Part shown: one piece after another, positions 20,116 through 34,000 of the stretch | How positions within the stretch are numbered: position 1 is the stretch's first letter | Layout: each line of letters opens with the position of its first letter | Assembly: GCF_040954835.1 (NCBI RefSeq) | Contig: NC_090697.1 | Location: forward strand, 1,438,501-1,502,500 | Source of the DNA: Lepisosteus oculatus | Taxonomy: Eukaryota > Chordata > Actinopteri > Semionotiformes > Lepisosteidae | DNA: 64,000 nucleotides | Reading direction: 5' to 3' | Program-made: the position numbers and the translations under genes | The notes under the pieces: model-generated | Seen by the model: the letters and a program-made list of their open reading frames with translations, nothing else | The model's database searches: none | What the model was told of the DNA's origin: nothing

Positions 20116-23100
20116 CCATTTTTATGGTAGAAAGTTTCATCCATTTGAATATGTTTTCCTGTTATGTAAGACTTGTGGGGGCTTGTTCATCATGTCTTCT
20201 CATTGTCTGGGGGTTGATGTTTCTTGTGAAACTCTTGCAGTCACTATTTAATAAGAAGGACCCTTATGATTTCCAACCAGAGGTCTTCAAAATAACTTTA
20301 TTGAATATTTTGTATTTGTTACCTGGAATAAACAGCAGACATGTAAGCATGCTTTCCTCTTCTCCTTTTTTTTACTTTTTTCATGAGAAAGTCTGAATTC
20401 AGTGTAGTTCAAAAAGAAGTTGATACTCCTTGCTGGAGTATTGCTAGATTTACCTCTTTTTGTGCTTTCTAAGTGGGTAATCTGACATGCCTAAAGTCTA
20501 GTGAGATAAGCAGCCACTGTATATCATTTTACTAAACTGGCCCAGTATACACCTACCCAGCTATGCTCTCAGTCTGTTATTAGATGGAGTATGCTTACAA
20601 AATAGCTGGCTGATGTAATATTGGGGAATGGTTAGAACTTTAAAATGAGCTGCCTAGCTTCTCTGAATTAACTTGTTTCTTTCATTACATACTGTAAAAT
20701 TGTATTTCTTTAAAAATATGAAGGTTTGTGTAAATTTATCACATTACACATTTTTATGAAGCAGAAATGAGGAGTATAAGTAATCAGTTATAGTTAACAT
20801 AAAAAATCATAATTTCAACTCTTCATTGAAAATAGTAGACCTGTTTTGTTTCTATGAGTTATCTTTTCTTTGTTACCTTAAAGTAAAACCATGGCCTAGA
20901 ATTGTGAGCCTTCAAAAAAACAGAAAATTGCAGTATCCAAGATCTGATGTTGAATTTTAACAGCACACAAGAGGCCTACTGCAAAAAGAAAACTGTGAAC
21001 AGTATTGTAACTGGAATTTCTGTTTAGGTGACAAGTCATGAGTCATATTATCCAAATCATATAAAGCTGCCAAAAATTAATACTTTTTGGTTTTAGTGTG
21101 TATGTTAGAGGTTTCTGTACTGGGGTCTGTGAGGAAGTACCAGGGAGTCCTCAGAAACGTACAAATTTATATTATAGATTTTATGTATTGTGATACTTCA
21201 GGGGGCACGGACATCAGACCCGTGTTGGTGCCTGGCACACAGACACACCCGGAGACAGTCACACATTTCAGTGGTGTTGATTATTTTAATAAATACATTA
21301 TACTGGGAATAATAAATAAACCAAAAGAAAGGTAATAGTTTGAACTTCTGACTGACTATTGGAAAAGTATGGAAGAGTATGGAAAAGTTATTTTTAAGTT
21401 ACTTTTCTAAAAACTGATTCATTTACTTACTGTATGTCAGTGGAGTACTTCACTTCAGTTGCCTTTAAAATATTTATTGTACTTGATTGAACACCATTTT
21501 TTCCTTGTAAGGACAATAAGTGTAAATAAGTTAAATAGCTAATATATATTATAAAAACCTTCTAGCAATGAAGGAGGTTCAGGCTATCTAAATTACCAGC
21601 CTTAGATGATACCCTTGTTATCTCGATAGCTTATCTCTCTCTAGTAAAATAAGAACACAATAATGTTTATAAGAGAAAACCATTCTGCCTCTGTTACTTG
21701 TTTTGTTGCTAGGCATTAATTATAAGAAGCTAGTTTGTATAAGGAGCGATGCATAAATCAACAAGTTATACATTTAATAGCTTATGTAAAAACTTATTAA
21801 GGAGTGATTAACTCAACTATCTGGTAACATGGATTGCAAAATATTATTTCCAAGAAAATGAGTTAAAGTCTGTACTGTATGTACATATACAAATTGAGCA
21901 AAATATAATATAATTTCCTTTCAGGGAATCAGTGCTGTTATGTAGAAAATGCTACTAAATAAGGAATGTTAGACTCTGCAAGATTACAGTCAGCACTATA
22001 AAAAAGCTTTAAAAACATTCCTTGTATCCTAGCAATACTAAAGTGAAATGAAAAGATCCAAATCTATGCATATGTGTTGGACTTAACAGGCTTTTGAAGA
22101 ATCCCTCTTTCAATTTTAATTTAATATAATCATCTCCCCCCAAGACACAATCCAAAAAATGGAACATTACTTTCTTAAGGGATTGTTTTTAAATTATACA
22201 TCTGATCAGTAATTCAGATGAAAAAGCCAAGGTAAGACTTGTGTTTACAGTAGGTTCCATCTATCTATGTCTGTAGATGGAAACTGAATAATAAAACGCA
22301 GGATTGGGGTGGAATTTAGTTATAGAAGAGATGGAATTGTAACCAATATAAGTCAATATAAGTAAAGCTAACCTTTCATCCACAGTACATAGTAGGGCCT
22401 CAGGGGACTGTCCTGTACACATGCTGAACTGTCCTAGCCTCTTCTGTCACATGTGACGTGCTATGGTCATGAACATTGTGCTTGGAGCAGAATGACAGAC
22501 ATGTGGAAAATATTAGTACATGGTTTGTCTTGTACAAGCATTGTCTTTTCAATATGAAAGCAATTCTGTTTTTATTTCTGTTTTGTAAAATCATTTAATT
22601 TACACTGAATTATTGATGCATATGCATTAAACTTTCTTAATAATCCTTCTGTACAGGCAGGCATATTTACCAATCGAAGAGCATATTGTCCCCTGCGGTA
22701 AAACTTGGAGGAAGGATTAAAGTATTTGCTTAAGCATTCTTGCAAAAGTCTTCAAAGCTTGTACTTGAATACCATACAATTAATTTAAAACAGTTTCTCT
22801 GGAAACAGAAACAAAAGACTTGTACCCTCTTTTATATTAAGTTCTTGGTGCGAACATTTTATTTGAAATACACAGAGGCTTTCTACTTGCTGTGGAATAA
22901 ATATAGTTTTTCCATTTTATTTTCCATTTTCCATGCCTTGGTTTCCTACAGTACCACTGACATGTTTGCTAGGTTAGTGAGTCCATTTAGATTGAGCCTG
23001 TGTGTTTTACAGAACCTCGCAAAATTGTGTATCCCTCCCAATGAAGTCCAGTTTTGAGGAATTCCACATGATGTAGACATAAAAAACTCAAACATCTTAA

Positions 23101-23159
23101 TTACAGAAGTATTCCTTCCTAGGGTACTTAGGCAGAAACTCAAACTATGAGTTTTTTGG
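20116..23159. other. Unassigned A/T-rich DNA
   Basis: 3 kb without a credible gene. ORFs are at most 112 codons and none shows a domain. I recognise no repeat family. Confidence 0.35.
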
Positions 23160-24265
23160 ATACATCTCTACTAACTTTTTCACATTAGGGATGGTGTTAT
23201 TTTCACCCTTTCTTCATGGTAAAAATGCTGAAACTCTGTCAAGACAGTCAACTTGTCACATTGGTCAGGAATTGTTTGTTGACAAAAAATTTCAAGTTCT
23301 GTTACAGGTTTTCTATCGAATTCAAGTGAGCCACTAAAAGACACTCATCACTTTCCTCTTTTCAAGACACTTCAATCTTCATTAGACCTTGTGCTTTGGG
23401 ACGTTGTCCTTCTGAAAGACAGGACACCTGTACTTTGTTCTATCTATTTTTCCCCAGTCTTGACAAGCATCTATGTCTCTTCTGATGCCTAGCACTCTCA
23501 CAATAAATACCTCTACCACCATGCTTCACAGGAAAAATATTCTTGACTGGGTAATGCACTCAGTTGGTTTTCTGCCAGATGTAATGCTTTGCAAAAGGTT
23601 GTAATTTTGTCTTGTCTGACCGCGAAACCGTTTGCCACATGTTTGCAATATCACTTAAATGCTTTGCTCAAACTCCATGTGCAATGTGAGATGGGTTTGC
23701 TCCTCTGGGCTACACAGGGCTAATACTGGGGCATTTTGGACCCATGGAGCTTTTCTCAAAGTCTCAAGCAGCAAACTCTGTAGCTCTTTCAGAATTACAG
23801 TTGGCTTAGTGGTGATAGAACTATCCAATTCCCTCATTGCTTTGCTCCTCAGTTTGGTGGGATGTAACAAAGATTACAAATGAGAGGTGGTGAATCAGGA
23901 AATCTAACCAGCCTGATCTCTAGGCAGTGTCTGGGTGGTACCACACACCTTTTACTACTTAATGATCAGCTTCACTGTATTGAAAGGGTTGTTCAGTGTC
24001 TTTGAACTCTCCTCCTGATCTATGCTTTTCTACAGCTTCATGCCTGCATTGTTTTTAAAGTACCTTGATCTCCATCTTTGAGTCTTTGTAACTCACTACC
24101 TTAGAAAACTTACACAGATAGGTGTATACTGAGATCGTGAAGCAGTATCATTGCACACAGACAGAACACAGAGAATTGTGTGCCTTGTTAAAGTAATTCT
24201 GTGCACCTGACCTAATCTACAGTAGGTTTTCTGTGGCAAAGGGTGAGAATACTTATACAACACAG
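23160..24265 (-). mobile_element. Tc1/mariner transposon fossil C
   Basis: The plus strand carries antisense Tc1 segments: AGTCTTGACAAGCATC, ACCACCATGCTTCACAGG, TTTTGTCTTGTCTGACCG and, further right, the reverse of the N-terminal DNA-binding region (minus-strand ORF 23655-23870 with KPTVILKELQ). The right edge CAAAGGGTGAGAATACTTAT (24237-24256) resembles the edge of fossil A. Multiple stops make it inactive. The left boundary is approximate. Confidence 0.65.
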
Positions 24266-25429
24266 TTTGTGTACCCCAAAAGGAGTAACATCCCACCTCC
24301 GGCTACACAGTACACATCATTGCACATTTTACAATACAGTAAAATCGTAATACTGGACAGACAGATGGATGATTTCTTACTTAGATTAATCATAATCTTG
24401 AAAGTAAAAAATGTAAATATAAAAGTGTCATAAATGTTGGCTGCAATAAATCACACTAAAAGTGCACAAAAATATTTTTTATTGAGATTGATTAAACCTG
24501 AACTATTTATGGAAGCAGAGGGTCAGTTAATTGCGAAGGTTAAGTTACAACATTCTTCTTATATACTTGAAAGCACATCACAAGTAAAGTATGTTAACAG
24601 AATTCCAATGTCAATATTTAAACTTATTGGCACACAAAAGGTGTTTCCACATTTCCTCCTAAACAGTCTTAACTTCTGGATTTTGACAATTGCACATCAC
24701 TAACATACCTAGTGTGGACCTTAGCAATTATTCTAAATATAGATAGCTGGATCCTCGTTTTCCATTGCAAGGTCCAAATAATGGAAAAGATGCCAAACAT
24801 ACAGTATACTGAGAATGAAGTGTAAGTGATATTTCACTTAGCTAATTGCAACCAGCACATTTTATTCGAAGTATGTCTGAGACTACATCTCATGGAAAGA
24901 TTTTTGGGTCTGTCATAATTCCCAGCTTTGGCTCTTCAAAAACAGTTTTTGGACTAGTTACATAATGAACTTAATGAAAAAAATAAATTATAATGAATAC
25001 TGAACATTTCACACGTAGTGGGATTAGCTAATTGATAAATTAGCTTGCAAACTCCAGGAATTTCACTGATATTACTCATATATCACAGTGATCAAAAGAC
25101 ATAAAAAATCAACATATTGTTTTCAAAGCATTTTAAACGAGACCATAACAAAAGGAGAAAAGGCACTGTAGAAGTCCTGGCTGTTAAACACATCTTGTCA
25201 GCCTGTTTGTAATTACTCAACCGTTCCTTTTCCGCAAAGTGTGACTCTTAATAAAGCTGTAGCTAAACTTGTTGGTGGAATGGGGATATACAGTATTTAA
25301 TTTCATTGTATCTCAGCATACAAAAATTTAAATTTATTGTCAAATTCTTAAACACATTCACACAAATATGCAAAAATATACAAAACAAATCACCATTTAA
25401 TTGATGTATTGTGATAAGTTTTTGTGTAT
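24266..25429. other. Unassigned A/T-rich DNA
   Basis: No gene or known repeat seen; an 89-codon ORF at 24434-24703 lacks recognisable motifs. Confidence 0.35.
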
Positions 25430-26520
25430 TGTCTAAGTGCGTAGAGGTGGTTGTTTGTAGACATCTAACCCTCTCAATTGCAGATAATCTGCAATTTGTT
25501 TATGAAGAAAGCAGGGGGATCAAAGATGCAGCTTTGACTTTAGTGAACTTAGCAAATAGTCATCTGCAACAGATCAAGTCATATACACATATTTAATTTA
25601 TTGATTTTAGTTCAGCATTTAATACGATCCAGATCCACATACTTTTAGAACCTCTGGTAGGGTTGGATGTTAATTGGGAGGCTAATAAAATAGATTAATG
25701 ATCTCCCACAGTGGGTTCTTATGAACAAAACATTTTCAAAATAATTTGTTTTAAACACTGGTGTTCCCCAGGGCTGTGTTGAGTCACCTTAACTGTTTTT
25801 CATCTATACGAATGCCATGAAAATACAGGGAATTTCTTTAAATCTCTTAAGGTATGCAGACGATAAAGCCCTCGTAGGATTGTTTACTAGGGCTGGAGAA
25901 TGACTTTGAACAGGGGAGTAAACTGGGAAGGTGGTGTTGGGCATGTTTCCCGTTAATGTTGATTAAACCAAAGAACTGACTATTTGTGATAGTGATAGCA
26001 TTAGGTTTTCAACCACTCTTCAACCATTAATCAGCCTGTGGAGGATGTTCAGTGTTTCAAATACCTATGAACAGTAATAGATGAACGTTTTAAATTTGCT
26101 GAGAATAGCAATTGCATTCTTAAGAATACTAGTCCGCATATATTTTATCAGGATATTGAAAGGTCTGGGGTGAGTCAAAAAGTTTTAGTGAGGGTTTATA
26201 GAGTGTTAGTAGAGAGCATCCCTACTTTTGGTGTCAATGTGTGGAATGGTACCCTGAGTATTAAGAAAATGGGGAAATTGGCCAGAATTGTCAATGTTGC
26301 TAGTAAAATCATTGGTTGACCACAGACACAGTTAAAAAAGCTGTATTATACTGCAGTTCCCAAGAAAGCTCAGCTGATCATTGATGATCCCTATCTCCCT
26401 CTTCATTCCTATTTCCTGCTACCTTCAAGGGGGGAGTTTAGAAAGCCTGTGGTCAAGAAAAATGTCCACAAGAAATCCTTTGTTCCCTGTGCAGTCGGTA
26501 TAATAAACACAGCTAAGTGA
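25430..26520 (+). pseudogene. LINE (L2/CR1-like) reverse-transcriptase fossil
   Basis: This is the 3' half of a non-LTR retrotransposon ORF, decayed by stops and frameshifts. Visible RT blocks in order are a palm motif FIDFSSAFNTI (25597-25629), then GVPQGC-like coding from GGTGTTCCCCAGGGCTGTGT (25762-25781), then YADDKALVGLF around 25854-25890 with the catalytic Asp pair. Downstream come an SFKFLG-type region, VRVYRVLVESIPTFGVNVW, ASKIIG, KLYYTAVPKKAQLIIDDP, and HSYFLLPSRGEFRKP near the end of the ORF. The order and spacing match fish L2/CR1-type elements. It is not functional. Confidence 0.85.
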
Positions 26521-26929
26521 CTGTTTCACATTTGGAGATTTTGGATAAATAAAATGTTACATGGTTAGGACTATTATGTGTTTTTACCATGTATTCATTT
26601 TATGTTGAGTGGTATTTGTTGTAGTTTTCATGGTGATGCCAAAGACAATTTTCCACACTTTCAGATGGATAACAGAGATATACAGTATAAACATCAGTAT
26701 TAGTGATGAGTGAAGAAAGACATCCTGAGTAACGCATATGGTTGAGCAGCAAGGAAATACAGTATATATATATACAAACAAATACATGTCTGATAATTTT
26801 CTCAAATTTAATATGCTTTTAATTCTTTTTATGTAGTTTTTTGTAATACCAGAAAGAAACAAAGAAGTGTAAATTCAAAAAGGTTAAGACACAAAACATT
26901 ATATCTGGTTTTGTTTGCATATCCAAGTA

Positions 26930-28441
26930 TACATACTGCCTTACAAAAGTATTCAGTTTCCCTTGCACAATTTCCACATTTCTATGTTTCAAAGCATGCA
27001 GTACCTTTGAAGTAGCAATATACTGTATGTTAAGAATACAGCTTACTCTACCCATTCAAAGCAAAAAGAAAGAACTTAAAAACTTAATATGAAAGGAAAA
27101 TTAAAATGCCATGATGACATACTGTAAGTATTCAAATCCCCAAATCGGCCAAATTAATTTAGGTGTACAAAAATACCACACAGCTTAATGGCCTGTGTCT
27201 GTGCGTAGTAATAGGTTTTCACATGATTCTGGGATAAATACATCTAACTTTATAAGATTCCCCAGTCAGGTGATGAATTTCAAGCAAATTTTCAACCATG
27301 AAGACCAAGGAGCTTTCAAAACAACTCAGGAAGAAAGTTATATTAAGGCACAGGTCAGTAGGGAGGGCACAAAAACATTACAAAGATCCTTAAAATTTCT
27401 TTGAATTTCAATGATTAAAATGTGGAAGGCAACAAGACACTAACTAAACTGGGCTTTCGCTCCAAAATAAGCAGCTGGGTAAGACAAAACTGGTTATGGT
27501 TGCAGCTCTGAGGCCAGCAGTGATTTTGAAAGAGGTACGCATTTCAGTGGCTGAGATGAGAGAAAATAAACAAAGGGTCAACAATATCCCAGTCACTCCA
27601 AAACAGGGGCTTGTATGGAACTGAAAAAAACACCATGCAAACCAGCAACTAATACTGTAAGCAAAAGGTTTTGTGGTCAGACAAGACAAAACTGGAACCT
27701 TTTGAACTAAATACAAAGCATTACATGTGATGCAAACCCAAAACAGCGCTTCACTCACAAAACACCAACGATACTGTCAGGCGCGGTGATGGCAGCACTA
27801 TGTTGTGGTTCTGCTTCTCATCAGCAGGTACTTGGAAGCTTGTCAGAACTTTTGGGAACATAGAAGGAGCAAAGTACTGGCAAATCATAGAGGAAAATCT
27901 GCTTCAGACCTTAAAGTGGGGCAGAAATTCACCTGTCAGCAGAATAGTGATCCAAAGCACAAGGCCAAAACTACAGTGGAGTGGCATAAGAATAAGAAAG
28001 TGAATGTCCTTGAGTGGCCCAGTCGAAGTCCCAACTTGAATCCTATTGAAAAATGCTGTCCATAAGCAATCTCACCGCAACTTCTGAAAATTTAAGCAAA
28101 TCTGCTAAAATAAATGGGCAGACATTGCACTGAGCTAGTGTGCAAAGTTGGTAGAAGCCCACACAAAAAATACTTGCAGCCAAATATTTTTTCCATTAAA
28201 TATTAGGTTCACAGTTCTGAATACTTAAGCAGTCAACATATTTATTTCATTTTTTCTATTTAGTTTTTTCTGACAGTTATTATAACTTATTTTACCTTTA
28301 GAAGTCTTAGATTTCAGCATTTAGGATTGGAATACAATGCTAATTTTTAAATAATGTGTATGTATCATGTATCATTTTGTTATTTCATAAAATGGGAGGA
28401 ACACCTTATCAAGGGACTGATTACTTTTGTAAAACACTGTG
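26930..28441 (+). mobile_element. Tc1/mariner transposon fossil D, both terminal repeats present
   Basis: The left end CTGCCTTACAAAAGTATTCA at 26936 and the reverse complement of the right end (GTGTTTTACAAAAGTAATCA) match with few differences, so the terminal repeats survive. The coding sense is plus. Visible transposase parts are a GTCAGACAAGACAAAACTGG segment (about 27674), MLWFC (27800), and an in-frame stretch with DPKHKAKTTVEW (second catalytic Asp at 27949) and VLEWPSRSPNLNPIE (28009-28050, third acidic residue). The first-Asp region is broken and stops interrupt the frame, so it is inactive. Length is about 1.5 kb, near that of an intact Tc1 element. Confidence 0.85.
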
Positions 28442-30810
28442 TCTGTGTCCCAGTCTCAGTATTTGTGTAGCTGGGAACAAAACCTCTTGACAACCAGAGG
28501 AAGGAATCATTAAGAGTTAAAAAATCAAGCCTTACCTACATGTCTTTAGGTAGAAGGATACTCATGTGGTTGTGAATTTACAGCTTACATTAACATGTGA
28601 AGAACATGGAAAGTTTTGTTCCCAGCAAAACAAGTACTGAAATTGTGATTATACAGAAATAGAGCCAGATGAGGTCTACTGTACTGTATATGTTGAAAGA
28701 CTCCCTGTCATCTTTGGCCTTTCTGTAAATGGCCAAAGATTCATTTGTAGTGTTTTCCTGTTGTTTTAATTAGTTATATATGTTTGCTAATGATCTCTGT
28801 GACACTGTGGTATGCCAAATTACAGTTGGACAGAAACTTTTGGCTTTATCTTTTTGTGGAGAAATAGGGAAGTATTAAGGGAAGTATTAAGTGCAATCTA
28901 TATGAATTCAATTTGACAGAATCATTCTCTCAGTACCCACAATTTTTACAAAGCTCAAGGTTAGGTTGTTCCCAAAAATATTTTCTCATTGCTGTTGCCT
29001 TTCCTGGTAAAATAAAGTGGTACATACTTCCCTGATGAAATCAACCTCAATTATTGAATGACTCCATCCTCAGCACCCAAAAAAACCTAGTTTTGTTACT
29101 TTTTTCCATTTATTTTACTGTTGCAAATACATGAATTAAAAAAATAAACTTCTAGCAGGATAATCAATAATTAAGTATAATTACCATGACCCCCAAATTG
29201 TAAAAGATATGCCGAGAATATACCCGAGCACTTGGTACAATTAGAGACACTTGAGACTTCTCTTCTCTGGCACAGGTTTGATGAAAGGGTGATCAATGAG
29301 GCAAGCTGGGATACACACATATTTATTAACTATGACAACAACACACACTAAACAACACACAACATAAAACATACAAGTTACCCTTTTTAAGTACAAGGTG
29401 TCTCAGAGGCCTACGTCCTGACTGTTGCCAAATATTCACAAAATCCTACTTAATACCTAACAGACCAACAAGAGAGAAACCTAAATAAAACACAATACAG
29501 CCTAGAGCTAAATCTCTTGTCTTATAAATCGAAATTCTCCAAAGTGAATGAAATCCTATCTCCCCAGTCTAAGAAATGCATTACTAACCTGAAAAGAACA
29601 TTTTTTGGGGTAGGCTCGCTTCATGGAGGAAATCAGAGAAGGTTCGAGTCTGGTCTCTAAGGCTGAACAAGGTCCTCTCGCCTGGCACTCTTCTTTCTTC
29701 AGTCTCTCTCTCTGTGCATGTGTTATTCGTTCTCGTGCTGCTTCTGCCTGCCTGTCGCCTATCCCGGGGGTCTCACTGATGAAGATTCACCAGGGAGCCG
29801 ATGATGGCAAACCAGAAGCTTCCTTCGATTCCTTTTCATCTGTTGTCTCTCAGATTGCCTACAGCTCTGCAGACACCTTTTATTTTATTTTCCTTTTGCA
29901 TACAAAAAAACAAAATTCTGCACATTTGAAATTTACAGCCACATTTTTGGAACCAATCTTACAGTTTAACTGTTTTTTTATTCAACATTTTTCAGTAGTT
30001 TTCACCATGTGCCAAAAACTGTAGCAGTTGGACACTAGGATATACAGTACTTTGAGATGCTGAAGAAAAATGAAAATTGCAAGGCTATAAATTTTAGAAG
30101 CCATTACATGAAGCCTGCTTAATACCAGAGCTCTAAGTATAACATAAAACATTTATTGCAGTCTGGATACGTTCAATAGGATTAAATATACATCCAAGTG
30201 TTTAAATGGAGTCTGTTCACAGTTCAAACGTCTAGGAAAAGCTGTAGGAAGGAAAATAATTTGATGTTTACCTTTTTTACAAAGAATTGTGTTGTGTTAT
30301 GTTGAATGGGTGCATCAATCCTTATGTAAAACAAATAAAATTATCACATTGAGTGGGTCAAAAACAACATTCTTGAAATCCTCCTAAACTGAAAGACTCA
30401 GGACACGTATGGTATTCCAAGGATAAGACATTCTTGTGGCCTGGAACAAAAATATATTTTTCTCAGTAAGTCTAGGACAAGGGATCAGATTCATTAATAT
30501 TCCTTGGTTGTGAAATTTGAAAGATGTTCTGATTTATTTGACAAGGTTACCTAAATCCCTACATTACCCTGCTATGTTGTGGATTGTCCATTAGTTTATT
30601 TAACAGTTTACAATGCTTATTTTTTTGTAATGGACACTACTGCAGGGATGCCATCTGATCACAGATAGTCCTGCCTGAATGAGGAAAAAAGAGTCTAACA
30701 CTTGGCTCAGACAAGCTTGAAGATGGAGTCCAATATAAGACTTACCAGTTCAGGGAGGAGTTTTTTGTGCTTTTTTAATGGAATTTATATGACATGAGCA
30801 ATTGCTTTAA
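28442..30810. other. Intergenic DNA with a repeat-like block at about 29.2-29.9 kb
   Basis: At 29180-29900 an A/T-rich part containing ACACACATATTTATTAAC passes into a G/C-richer part (29600-29870). The layout is similar to the larger block at 40.35-41.69 kb, but I could not align the two convincingly. A 133-codon ORF (29623-30024) has no recognisable domain. I see nothing in the rest. Confidence 0.3.
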
Positions 30811-31002
30811 GATCTCCTCCCCACTGATGGAGTGTGGGGTGTGGGGTGTGTTCTGGCGCACTATGGCTGCCATTGCATCATCCAGGTGGGTCTGCATACT
30901 GATGGTGCTGGAAACATTACCTGTTAACCACTTTAAGTGGAGTGTTTAGAAAAGCACTATTGTACTTACAGTATGTGTAAGCAATTATTATTATTATTAT
31001 AA
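30811..31002 (+). repeat. (ATT)n-tailed retroposon, 3' fragment
   Basis: Blocks CTCCTCCCCACTGATGGAG, GCACTATGGCTGCCATTGCA, TCATCCAGGTGGGTCTGCA, ATTACCTGTTAACCACTTTA, AGTGGAGTGTTTAGAAAAGC and a final GTGTAAGCAATTATTATTAT match the full copy at 58015-58482. It is strongly diverged, with a GTGGGGT triplication near 30834-30849. Confidence 0.75.
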
Positions 31003-34000
31003 AGATTATGAAAATGCTGCTTTACCAATGCTGAAATGTATATAAGATTATATAATATACAAGAGAACTCTCTCTTTAATATCTTAAAGATTTTCAAATC
31101 AATTTTCACCGTAGATTAGAACTTCAGTGTAACGTTTATACTCCTAAACTATCCATTATTGTTTATATTTTTTGAGGGGGATATTCATTAGCATTATGAC
31201 GATGAAACTCACATATATCTGCACAATATCTAGCACTCAGTTTATTCAGTGCTGCTGCGAGCAAGGGGCCCTGTCACCCATGTCTGTTTTCTGCAGACAG
31301 AGGGAGAGAGATTAGGAACAATATTGAAACAGTTATTCCTTCTGGCACCTTTTCCCATCAGGGTACTACACCAGGCACAGCTGGAGTATATGGGCATGCA
31401 GCCGACAAATTAAGAGAAAAAGAAAAAGTATTAACAACTTACTGGTGTGTATAAAGAGGAGACAGAACAGTGAGGAAACTGAGTAGGAAGTCAGGGGTTA
31501 GCTGTGCTTAAAGTAGCACAGTCTGCACAAACATTTCAGAGAAACATAAAAGAGCAGAAAGGGTGTTAACTCTGGGGCTCTGGACGAAGTCCAGAACGGC
31601 TCCTGTTGAGCTTCAGGTTCCTTTTCTCTTGCATCTTCTATGGTTTTGCATATTTAAAAATAGAACAAGTATTCTTCCAGCTAAACCTTGTCTCTGTGCT
31701 TTAGAAAGATAATATTTTACATTTGGAGGCTGTAACACGTTAAAAGTAAGACTGTCTGATATTGGGTTTCATCTGTATGTGTGTTTATAATTCACGCTTA
31801 CAGCAGAGTTTTTTTTTAAATGATGTTATCTAAATGATTTATCTATAAGTGTATAAACTAAATTTAAGGAAGACTAAATTTCTGTTAAGGAATAAAGCAG
31901 AAAAAATGACACTAATTATATAGATATTAAACATATCTCAGTCTATTAGGGCTGACAAAAATACATTAATAAAATAAAAAACAAAACATGAATGTTAAGA
32001 ATGTAACTGTAGATCTGTTATTTTTAAATTTGGTTTCTATTCTCAGACATGCATTTTCCAGATAATTTTCCCAAGGCATTCTAAAAGTGCATAATTCCTA
32101 GTTTAGGTACTGAGCATCACACGATTATGTGTAATAGTATACCATTTCAAGCACAAACAATGACTGATTGCTATAATAACTATCTAAAGGCAATTTTTGG
32201 TAAGTGCTTCAAGCATCAACACATAATTTCTGAAGCTTTTCAGCCCCCAAAATGTTAATTGTATGTTACAATACTTTCATAATCCATTGTTTTTTCATGT
32301 GTTTATTTTCTTTAATTACATGACAGTCTTATCTCAGGTACATTAAGTTTTGAGGCTTTGGAAATCAAACTTGACTGTATCAATTCATCACGTGTCTGTG
32401 GCATCATCCTTAGTTTCTGTTTCAGCCTGAAAATGAAGGAAAACATTTCTGTATCAGTAATACTAAATTTGACAAAATACTGTTCAAGGAATACAATCTT
32501 TTATCCACCTTTTTAAGAGTGAAGAATACAAGATGTTAATACAGTACACATGTTGTCCCATTGCAGCAGGAAGAGAGAAAGTGACCAAGGATAACCAATT
32601 CTTTTTTAACGAGATACAGTACGTTAGGCAAGTTTTAAGTGTGACCTAGGTAGGAATATCTCTGTCTATTGTTTCTGATGGGTTTGCACATTTTCTAAAA
32701 ACAGGCCCTCAGATTTCTGATTCTCTAGTTTACTGGGACAGTCCATTACTAGAAAGTATTAGTTCCTTTCAGTAGTTTGCAAGGTTTAGCTCTGTCAGAT
32801 TCTTTAGCAGCGAAACTATCTTCAGATGAAGTGTCGAGAGCTGTTTTTAAAACAGTATTACAAGCATTATAACAGCATGCGAGATTTAAGGTGTAAATAT
32901 CAAGTGAAAAAAAAATAAACAAACCCACAGACTTAATTAGTAGTCATGTCACAGTTAACCTCCTTCTGAAAGCTTGATCCCAGCACAGTATCCTTCTCAG
33001 TTCAATGGGCTTTGACACACTTTAACTGTATCCGGGAGGAATATCCAATGATCAATTTCTTTTGTCCTGTTTTTAATATGACATCTTAAAATAAACAAGA
33101 CTGTTAAGGGATTAGATAATGAAACTGTATTCTTCTTTTTCCGGCCAGTTTTTAATTTCATTAGAGCTTCATTAGAGAAAATGTGAAGTTTAAAATAAAC
33201 TTTTAGTGGGATTTCCAGAAGTCAGATAACACGGTCTGCAGAGAAAAATAATAACAGGAAAACTTAATGAGGAGAATAATTAAGGGCAAATAATTGTATA
33301 GTTTCTCAGTTATTGTTTGCTGCATTTTATGTGACGTAAACATTTGTAGTGACCTCAAGTATCTGCAAGAGAAAAGGTTGATTAGGCTTCAGAATAATGC
33401 CAAGCAGAGGATTATGAACATTGCATCAGCTACCTTTTTAATGTTCTTAATGAACAGACAAAAGTACAAAGTCACTTTCGCAATTACTGTATGTGCTCCC
33501 ATTCATAGAACAGTATAAATGCTGTTCAATCAAACAATTTTGTGACAAAATTTTGGAACAGTAAAATACATACCAAAAGACTGAAAATGATCCCATATGA
33601 TCAATGCTTTAATATCATTACTAAATTAAGGTAGTAAGACAGATAAACTAATGTTTTGCCCTAAATGTGTTTTGCTTTTCCAATGTACACTGCATGAGTC
33701 CAGGCCAGGAATTTTGTTTCTATGCAACCTCACTTCACAGCTTCACAAGACTTTGAATGCCTGGCTCTCAGTCTTTGTGATATTGGCAACAAAGACTTTG
33801 ACACATACTTTAACTAAGTGCCAAGATCTGGATGCTTTTATTACTGCCTTTAAAGAAAAAAAACATTTAAGGACAAAAGCATGCATTTTCTCACTAATGC
33901 CTATTTAAATTACAGCAAAATTTTTCATTTAAGTCTTTGAAATATGCAATCCAGGAGGTATGAAATAATGTCTCTTACTGATATCCACATCATTAAAGCA

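Noticed and set aside
29623..30024. 133-codon plus-strand ORF with a hydrophobic start
   Set aside because: Lies across a repeat-like block and an A/T-rich tract; no recognisable domain or conserved structure.
33294..33518. 74-codon ORF with a LINE-like look (EKRLIRLQNNAKQRI)
   Set aside because: No RT or endonuclease motif on either side and no collinear neighbours; similarity is probably chance.
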